Source: JAFDBW01 sp963825575
GTDB lineage: Bacteria; Desulfobacterota; Desulfuromonadia; Desulfuromonadales; BM103
Assembly: GCA_963825575.1 (NCBI GenBank)
Contig: CAWGUB010000019.1
Span: forward strand, 62,001 to 126,000
Length of the DNA stretch: 64,000 nt
Reading direction: 5' to 3'
In this document: positions 59,094 to 64,000 of the stretch, piece by piece
How positions within the stretch are numbered: position 1 is the stretch's first letter
Layout of the letters: every line of letters starts with the position of its first letter
The notes under the pieces: generated by a model
What the model saw: the letters and a program-made list of their open reading frames with translations, nothing else
Database searches by the model: none
What the model was told of the DNA's origin: nothing
Made by a program: the position numbers and the translations under genes

Positions 59094-60464
59094 ATGTCCC
59101 AACACGTGTCCCGCACCGCGACGCTCATGGTCGTCTGCACCGCCCATTTCCTCATGCCCTTCATGATGTCGGCGGTCGGCGTGGCGCTGCCGGCGATCGG
59201 CCGCGACTTCAATGCCAGCGCCATGCAGCTTGGTCTGGTGGAAACCACTTACGTCCTCTCCGCCTCGATCTTTTTGCTGGCCATGGGCCGTATGGGCGAT
59301 ATCCATGGCCGCCGCAAGGTCTTCCAGTACGGCATCGTCGCCTTCACTGTCGCCGGCGGGCTGCTCTCCCAGGCCTGGTCGATCGAGTCGATGATCGTCA
59401 TGCGTTTCCTGCAGGGGATGGGCGGATCAATGGTCATGGCAACCACCTTCGCCATCGTTGTCTCGGTATTTCCGCCCGAAGAACGCGGCAAGGCGCTCGG
59501 CATTGCCGTCGCCAGCGTCTATGCCGGCATCTCCTGCGGCCCCTTTTTCGGCGGCGCCCTGGTCACCGCGTTCGGCTGGCGATCAATCTTCTATCTGGCC
59601 GTACCACTCGGCGCGATCACTTTTGCCACCAGCTGCGCCAAGCTGCGCGGCGAGTGGGCGGAATCCCGCGGCGAACCTTTCGACTGGCGTGGCAGCCTGG
59701 TCTACGCCGCGGCCATCCTGATGCTGATCACCGGGGCGTCCAATCTCGACCAGGGATGGTGGGCCTGGGCTCTGGCTGCGGGGGGAACGGCAGGCCTGAT
59801 CCATTTCCTGATCCTGGAATCGCGCACCGAATACCCGGTCCTCAACGTAAACCTTCTGCGCAACAACCGCGTCTTCGCCTTCTCCAACCTGGCCGCCCTG
59901 CTCAACTACGCGGCAACCTTCGGCGTCACCTTTTTCCTGAGCCTCTACCTGCAGTACGTCAAAGGGCTCAACCCGCGCGAAGCAGGGACCATCCTGATTC
60001 TCCAACCGATCATCCAGACGGTCTTTTCACCTTTGTGCGGCCGACTTGCCGACCGCTTCTCCGCACCAGCTGTTGCAACGATCGGCATGGGCCTCTGCGC
60101 AACCGGCCTCGGCATTGCTGCGACCATCGGCGCGACCACGCCAATCTCCCTGGTCCTGGCGACCCTGGTGACTCTCGGTCTCGGCTTTGCCCTCTTCTCA
60201 TCGCCAAACATCAGCGTCATCATGGGCAGCATCCCGACCCGCTACCTCGGTGTCGCCTCGGGACTCAACAGCACCATGCGCACCCTGGGCATGATGGCCA
60301 GTATGACGGTCATCACTATAATCTTTTCCATCTTCATGGGCGGACAGGCCGTCACTCCACAAACCCAGGGACAATTCCTCGACAGTATGCGGGCCTCTCT
60401 GCTGACCTTCTCGGCATTGTGCATCATCGGTATTTTTTTCTCGCTCGGCCGAATTCGCAAATAA
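59094..60464 (+). CDS. MFS transporter, DHA2-type drug/efflux family
   Basis: 456-residue membrane protein with about 14 helices. The first has CTAHFLMPFMMSAVGVALPA, followed by LVETTYVLSASIFLLAMGRMGDIHGRRKVF (motif A: GRMGDIHGRRK), and a second half with RLADRFSAPAVATIGM. These are DHA2-type (14-helix) features. Substrate unknown, probably drug or metabolite efflux. The ATG at 59094 is the best candidate since it begins MSQHVSRTATLMVV. Confidence 0.9.
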   Translation: MSQHVSRTATLMVVCTAHFLMPFMMSAVGVALPAIGRDFNASAMQLGLVETTYVLSASIFLLAMGRMGDIHGRRKVFQYGIVAFTVAGGLLSQAWSIESMIVMRFLQGMGGSMVMATTFAIVVSVFPPEERGKALGIAVASVYAGISCGPFFGGALVTAFGWRSIFYLAVPLGAITFATSCAKLRGEWAESRGEPFDWRGSLVYAAAILMLITGASNLDQGWWAWALAAGGTAGLIHFLILESRTEYPVLNVNLLRNNRVFAFSNLAALLNYAATFGVTFFLSLYLQYVKGLNPREAGTILILQPIIQTVFSPLCGRLADRFSAPAVATIGMGLCATGLGIAATIGATTPISLVLATLVTLGLGFALFSSPNISVIMGSIPTRYLGVASGLNSTMRTLGMMASMTVITIIFSIFMGGQAVTPQTQGQFLDSMRASLLTFSALCIIGIFFSLGRIRK

Positions 60465-60560
60465 AATCCACGAGGCAGGTTCCATTCCGGCCTTCAGGAA
60501 AATTCGTGCCACCCGTGTTAAGATTAAAAGCACGTCCGGCGAAACTTACCTGGAGATATT

Positions 60561-61871
60561 ATGAAAACCGATCGTCCCGGCATATCCCCGCTATTCCTCA
60601 GCCAGTTTGAAGTCGACGAAGCCGTCCCCTTCAAACGCCACCTTAATCGCCTGGAGGTAGAGATAGGCAAAGAGGACTACAGTCATCTCAAGCGGGTTGA
60701 ACTGCTCGACGACATACCGGGTGAAGAGCGTTTTGCGGCCATGGTCGAGATTACCGAACGCCTGTTGAAGTCGACCCAGAACAATTACAACCGTGAGCTT
60801 CTCAAGCGTCTGGACGCCCGCATTTATCTTGACGCCAATCACTATGCCATCTATTACCGCCTGCCAGACCGTTGTCTGCGCTTTGTCGCAGCCTGGCGAG
60901 AGACGGTTCTGCTCAAGTTTTTCTCCGCCTTACCAACTGAAGACTGCGGCTGGCGGCCGTGCGGGAAATCCTTGCCGGAATTCGAAGGCCGTTACCTGCC
61001 GGATGCGGCAGGTGGCGTATTGCTGCTACGCCACCTGCAGGCCAATGTCCGGCATCGCTTACCGCTGGTCACAGCCAGTCATGGCCCCTACGACCCGCAC
61101 ACCCTGGAAGTCGCCCTCTACTTTCTGCGGACCGGCAAAGGCGGCTCGGCGCTGATCAATCTCGGCTTTGCCGGTCGTGAGCCTTTGACCGACGAAAACG
61201 TCAGGCAACTCGAATCCTGGGGCGTCCCGCTCAACCCGAGCAACATCGATGTTATCTACCCATACGTCGATGAGCATGGCCATCCCTACTGCTACAAACT
61301 CGAAGAAGGTCTAGCGCATTTCATTGCCGAACTGGGCATGGAACTGCCGAAGCTGGTCATCGATGTCCACGGTTGCGTCGGCACGTTCAGCGACGATCGA
61401 CGCGTCGTGGTCGGCCTTGGCGGCTTGCCACCTTTCCTGAACCCGGACGAAGTCGGCGATTTTCTCAAGGAAGCAGGCGTACTGTTTTTACAGCCGAACG
61501 AGCTCCTGCGTGACGGGTTGAACCTGATCCGGGAACTTTCCGACGAAATGTACGTGCAGTTTTGTGCCGGAGCTCACCTCTGCTACAACTTTGCCCTGCT
61601 TGGTCGCATGCAGCTGCTCGGTTTCCAGGTCGACCCAAAGACCGATATCGACAGTCTGCTTGAAGGAGAGGAACGGGCCTTCCTGCCGAAAGAGAATCTG
61701 CGCTGGATTCCCGGTGCCGGAGCAAACGCCCTGCAGCGGATCGCCGTCAACAAACTCAACCCGGACACCCGTTGCCTGCATGTCGAAATTCCCACGGCCG
61801 TGCGCCGCAAGATGGTGCTCAAACTGCGTTCGCTGGAGATCGAATCGTCGCTGGATGCCAGCGGGTTATAA
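60561..61871 (+). CDS. 436-residue soluble protein, unrecognised
   Basis: No signal peptide or membrane helix. Recurrent features: KRHLNRLEVEIGKEDYSHLK at the N-terminus, a central VTASHGPYDPHTLEVALYFLRTG, IDVIYPYVDEHGHPYCYKLEEG, and VIDVHGCVGTFSDDRRVVVGLGGLPPF; the HGP and HGC pairs could be metal or catalytic sites, as in N-formylglutamate amidohydrolase-type enzymes, but I cannot show it. SD ACCTGGAG. A terminator follows at 61905. It is the last plus-strand gene before repeat copy D. Confidence 0.7.
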   Translation: MKTDRPGISPLFLSQFEVDEAVPFKRHLNRLEVEIGKEDYSHLKRVELLDDIPGEERFAAMVEITERLLKSTQNNYNRELLKRLDARIYLDANHYAIYYRLPDRCLRFVAAWRETVLLKFFSALPTEDCGWRPCGKSLPEFEGRYLPDAAGGVLLLRHLQANVRHRLPLVTASHGPYDPHTLEVALYFLRTGKGGSALINLGFAGREPLTDENVRQLESWGVPLNPSNIDVIYPYVDEHGHPYCYKLEEGLAHFIAELGMELPKLVIDVHGCVGTFSDDRRVVVGLGGLPPFLNPDEVGDFLKEAGVLFLQPNELLRDGLNLIRELSDEMYVQFCAGAHLCYNFALLGRMQLLGFQVDPKTDIDSLLEGEERAFLPKENLRWIPGAGANALQRIAVNKLNPDTRCLHVEIPTAVRRKMVLKLRSLEIESSLDASGL

Positions 61872-61904
61872 TTTTTGAGGATTTACAGCTTTTAGTTCGA
61901 AAAC

Positions 61905-61930
61905 AAAGGGCTGTCGATTGGTAGCCCTTT
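61905..61930 (+). terminator. Terminator after the 436-residue gene
   Basis: AAAGGGCT / AGCCCTTT stem with 10-nt loop; CAGG follows, so the T-tract is short. It is contiguous with the satellite module of repeat D. Confidence 0.6.
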
Positions 61931-62575
61931 CAGGCTGCTGACAAAGTTCAGCCAGACTTCATGATGGAGAGGGCAACAGATGGTTAATCTGTTGCCCTTT
62001 GCTATTGTATTCTGGAATTCAAAGTCAAAATCAAAACCCGGGGGTCGCGCCCCCCGACTGCGCCTTACTCTTTTACTGGCCTAAAAGAGTAAGCAGAAAA
62101 GGGCCTGCGCTGCGCTGGGCATGTCTGATTCGAAAAGGCGGCAACCTCAATCCGGATTGTTCTAAACGATCAAGAGCGCTACGCTTCCCCCGCAGGAGCC
62201 GAGGCTCTTGAGAGCCTCTCCTGCTGTGGAGGCTTGCGTCTGTGGTCAAGGTTGTCTTAGGCTTTTCCCTGGTAAATCACACGGCAAGGTCAGGCCCTTT
62301 GACACAGGGCCGGATCCCCATCAGTAACAGGCTTTTGAAGTCACAGACATCCGGCAGAGGAGATGCCCTCCGCAAGGAGAAAGGCGTTTTTGCTTACTTT
62401 TGTCGCCGCATGGACAAAAGTAAGGCGTCTGGCAGTACGCGAACTGCCGACTTAAAGATTTGATTTTTTCGCACTTCGCGCCGCGTTCGGAGGCTTATAG
62501 CCTCTGGCGGGACGTGTCTCGCCGATTTTGTCTTTCAGAAAAGCGAACAAAGGGCAACAGATTAACCATCTGTTG
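61931..62575 (+). repeat. Hairpin-rich dispersed element, copy D, with satellite modules on both sides
   Basis: Core 62032-62452. Satellite 61931-61998 (GGCTGCTGACAAAGTTCAGC, then GGGCAACAGATGG...CTGTTGCCC hairpin) is also in copy A. The core shows the 11-bp stem (62064-62094), GC stem, central hairpins, and a variant 10-bp stem (CTTACTTTTG...CAAAAGTAAG). An additional end (GGCGGGACGTGTCTCGCC, 62507-62524) and a second GGGCAACAGATTAACC hairpin (62548-62575) follow. The 62576-62700 stretch has no gene; TGGCAGGACTGCC...GGCAGTCC there (62649-62672) is a terminator-like hairpin. Confidence 0.85.
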
Positions 62576-62700
62576 CCCTGTGCTTCATAGAAACTCCACC
62601 TGCTAGGCCAAAAAATTCCGCATCATGTGTAGGGTTTGTCAACAGTCTGGCAGGACTGCCGATTGGCAGTCCTGTGTAATTGTTTTTGCTACTTCTTCTT

Positions 62701-62865
62701 TCAGTAGATCACGATGTAGCCATGCTCCGTCGCGATCTTGGAAATTTCCAGGACATCATTGATCTGGTAAGATTCGCCATCGAGGACAAACGTGTACCCG
62801 CCCTCCGGGTTCTCCTTGGCCAACTCGATCAGCGATTCGAAGCTGGCAGTCTTGACCATGGTCAT
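62701..62865 (-). CDS. 54-residue protein cotranscribed with the phosphatase gene
   Basis: Too short for ordinary gene calling. Minus-strand reading starts MTMVKTASFESLIELAKENP and ends ISKIATEHGYIVIY with TGA. It is soluble, acidic, with a helix-strand pattern and no cysteine. The SD GGAGG lies about 7 bases before the ATG at 62865 and the phosphatase stop is 18 bases upstream, so both belong to one unit. I know no family. Confidence 0.72.
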   Translation of the reverse strand: MTMVKTASFESLIELAKENPEGGYTFVLDGESYQINDVLEISKIATEHGYIVIY

Positions 62866-62882
62866 CTCTTTTCCTCCACGAG

Positions 62883-63695
62883 CTAGAGCAGTGACATTGC
62901 TTCTTCATGCAGTTGACGGTTGGCTGCAGCGACGACAAAACCGCCGGCCACCGGGCTCTTGCCCCGGGCATCGGTCACCACGCCGCCGGCGGCTTCGATG
63001 ATCGGTATCAGCGGCACGATATCGTATGGTTGCAGGGTATCCTCTACCACCAGGTCAATCCGGCCGAGCGCCAGCATGCAGTAGGCGTAGCAGTCGCCGC
63101 CGAAGCGCTGCAGGCGCACCCTGGCGGCGATGCGGCGGAAGGCGGCGAGGTTGGCTTCATCGACAAACATGCTCTCGTGTGTACAGTACAGGATGGCTTC
63201 CTCGAGACGCTCCGTCGGCCGGGTCTGCAGCGCGACGGTCTTGCCGTGTTGCCGCAAAACACCCCCGGCCGCACTGCCGGAAAAAAGTTCCCCGGTCGCC
63301 GGTTGGTACATCAGCCCGGCCAGGGCTCGATCGCCCTGCTGCAGACCGAGCAGGATTCCCCAGGTCGGGAAGCCGCTGATGAACGACTTGGTACCGTCGA
63401 TCGGATCGATCACCCAGTTGATATCCGAGCTGCCGGGCGTGACGCCCTCTTCTTCGCCGATGATCCCGAATTCCGGGAACCGGCGGCCAAGCTCTTCACG
63501 CAGGAAGGCCTCCACAGCACGGTCGGCAGCGGTCACGGGGTCGAAGCCGCTTTCACCGAGCTTGTTGTCCACCTCGATAGGCTGGCGGAAATAGCGCAGG
63601 GCAATGTTCCCTGCTCCCGGGACAACCTGCTGGGCGAACAGAAGCGCCCTGGCTATTTCGTTGGGCGTCAAATTTGTCTGCTTGTCTTTGTCCAT
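62883..63695 (-). CDS. Inositol-monophosphatase family enzyme (HisN-type)
   Basis: 270-residue Mg2+-dependent phosphatase. Metal-binding motifs: GEEEG (about residue 74), WVIDPIDGTKSFISGFPTWGI (DPIDGT) and, near the C-terminus, LQPYDIVPLIPIIEAAGGVV (with the Asp of YDIVP). Members act on histidinol phosphate, inositol phosphate or fructose bisphosphate; the GGDCYAYCMLALGRIDLV stretch is close to the HisN type, which suggests histidinol-phosphatase. Start ATG at 63695 in good context. Downstream is the 54-residue gene. Confidence 0.88.
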   Translation of the reverse strand: MDKDKQTNLTPNEIARALLFAQQVVPGAGNIALRYFRQPIEVDNKLGESGFDPVTAADRAVEAFLREELGRRFPEFGIIGEEEGVTPGSSDINWVIDPIDGTKSFISGFPTWGILLGLQQGDRALAGLMYQPATGELFSGSAAGGVLRQHGKTVALQTRPTERLEEAILYCTHESMFVDEANLAAFRRIAARVRLQRFGGDCYAYCMLALGRIDLVVEDTLQPYDIVPLIPIIEAAGGVVTDARGKSPVAGGFVVAAANRQLHEEAMSLL

Positions 63696-63871
63696 ACAGG
63701 CGGAATCTCACAATGGCATGTTCTGCTTCGGGGCATTCTACAGGAAAGCAGATTGATCTTCAAAAGAAACTATCTCGAACACTCTGGGGCATGGAACAGT
63801 CCCGTGGTCTATGGGCATTGGGTTCAGACTGGCAGATATGTGTCCTGAACTGCGTGGTGAATAGGGTCCTA

Positions 63872-64000
63872 TTATGGTTTGTTACCGGACAATAATATCG
63901 TAGCAAGCAAAGCAGTATACAAGGTCACATAGGTAATCAACGCAAAGACAAATCTCTGCCTTCGTGAATATTTTCGAGACCTGCCGGTCACGTAATACAC
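63872..64000 (-). CDS. C-terminal fragment of a gene running off the window, possible membrane protein
   Basis: The minus strand is open from base 64000 to a TAA at 63872 and reads ...RQRFVFALITYVTLYTALLATILLSGNKP (excerpt). A basic stretch followed by one hydrophobic helix and a short tail is plausible for the end of a membrane protein, but 43 codons are little evidence. The remaining 63696-63871 sequence shows nothing. Confidence 0.3.
   Translation of the reverse strand: MYYVTGRSRKYSRRQRFVFALITYVTLYTALLATILLSGNKP

Noticed and set aside
59009..60610. 533-codon plus frame overlapping the MFS transporter
   Set aside because: Arginine/proline-rich shadow of a GC-rich gene in another phase; the 456-residue MFS frame has clear membrane helices.
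1..64000. tRNA, rRNA or CRISPR array
   Set aside because: I looked in all gaps over 150 bases and saw no cloverleaf with GTTC-type T-loop, no rRNA sequence and no regularly spaced direct repeats.

Overview
The window looks like the chromosome of an anaerobic, metal- or electrode-respiring member of the Desulfuromonadia (Geobacter/Desulfuromonas/Geopsychrobacter-like bacteria). This rests on many multiheme c-type cytochromes with inner-membrane quinol-oxidising modules (CbcL-like, ImcH-like, and two cytochrome c / FeS / NrfD modules), a split ATP synthase operon that carries only the Fo genes, a CarD-ispD-ispF-glnS-cysS-uvrB cluster, and in-frame UGA codons that imply selenocysteine use. The species cannot be named from the sequence alone.

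Layout. 1-9.8 kb: housekeeping and signalling genes (3'-truncated elongation factor G, a large conserved protein, a metallo-beta-lactamase-fold hydrolase, a chemoreceptor, a TPR protein, a cold-shock type DEAD-box helicase with a terminator-like hairpin in its leader, and a periplasmic Cache protein). 9.9-11.7 kb: ATP synthase Fo genes. 12.9-16.1 kb: CbcL-like b/c cytochrome fusion and an octaheme NapC-like cytochrome. 16.2-29.8 kb: an AT-richer accessory region with small orphan genes, short terminator-like repeats, an IS1111-type insertion sequence and a set of redox or oxidative-stress genes: a VKOR-thioredoxin fusion with a predicted selenocysteine, nickel superoxide dismutase with its maturation protease, a predicted periplasmic seleno-peroxiredoxin, an AcuI/YhdH-type reductase, an FMN-binding membrane protein and a DoxX protein. 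29.9-31.7 kb: DUF2339-like membrane protein. 32.1-40.1 kb: tandem cytochrome c / FeS / NrfD modules (the second NrfD is frameshifted twice), two previously unlisted tandem 48-residue membrane peptides on the minus strand, and an ImcH-like cytochrome. 40.7-57.5 kb: UbiD-family decarboxylase, uvrB, cysS, glnS, ispF, ispD, carD, panE, a dinB/lexA SOS cluster, rhomboid protease, TauE/SafE permease and a methyltransferase. 58-64 kb: SPOR-NlpC/P60 lipoprotein, MFS transporter, an unrecognised 436-residue protein, and an inositol-monophosphatase-family enzyme followed by a 54-residue gene.

Four copies (about 11.8, 40.2, 57.6 and 62.0 kb) of a roughly 410-bp hairpin-rich intergenic element are the main unexplained structure. 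Each copy is built from two inverted, related halves (terminal palindrome, long stem, GC stem), and every copy lies just downstream of a plus-strand gene. The other standout observation is the VKOR-thioredoxin gene, in which UGA replaces the first Cys of the thioredoxin CxxC motif and is followed by a well-placed SECIS-like hairpin.

Functionally, the quinol-oxidising modules (CbcL, the octaheme protein, the NrfD complexes, ImcH) would pass electrons from the menaquinone pool to periplasmic cytochromes, while the ATP synthase uses the resulting ion gradient. The accessory region would help with thiol and oxygen stress at oxic/anoxic interfaces. All functional statements are inferred from sequence motifs recognised by eye; no database search was possible.
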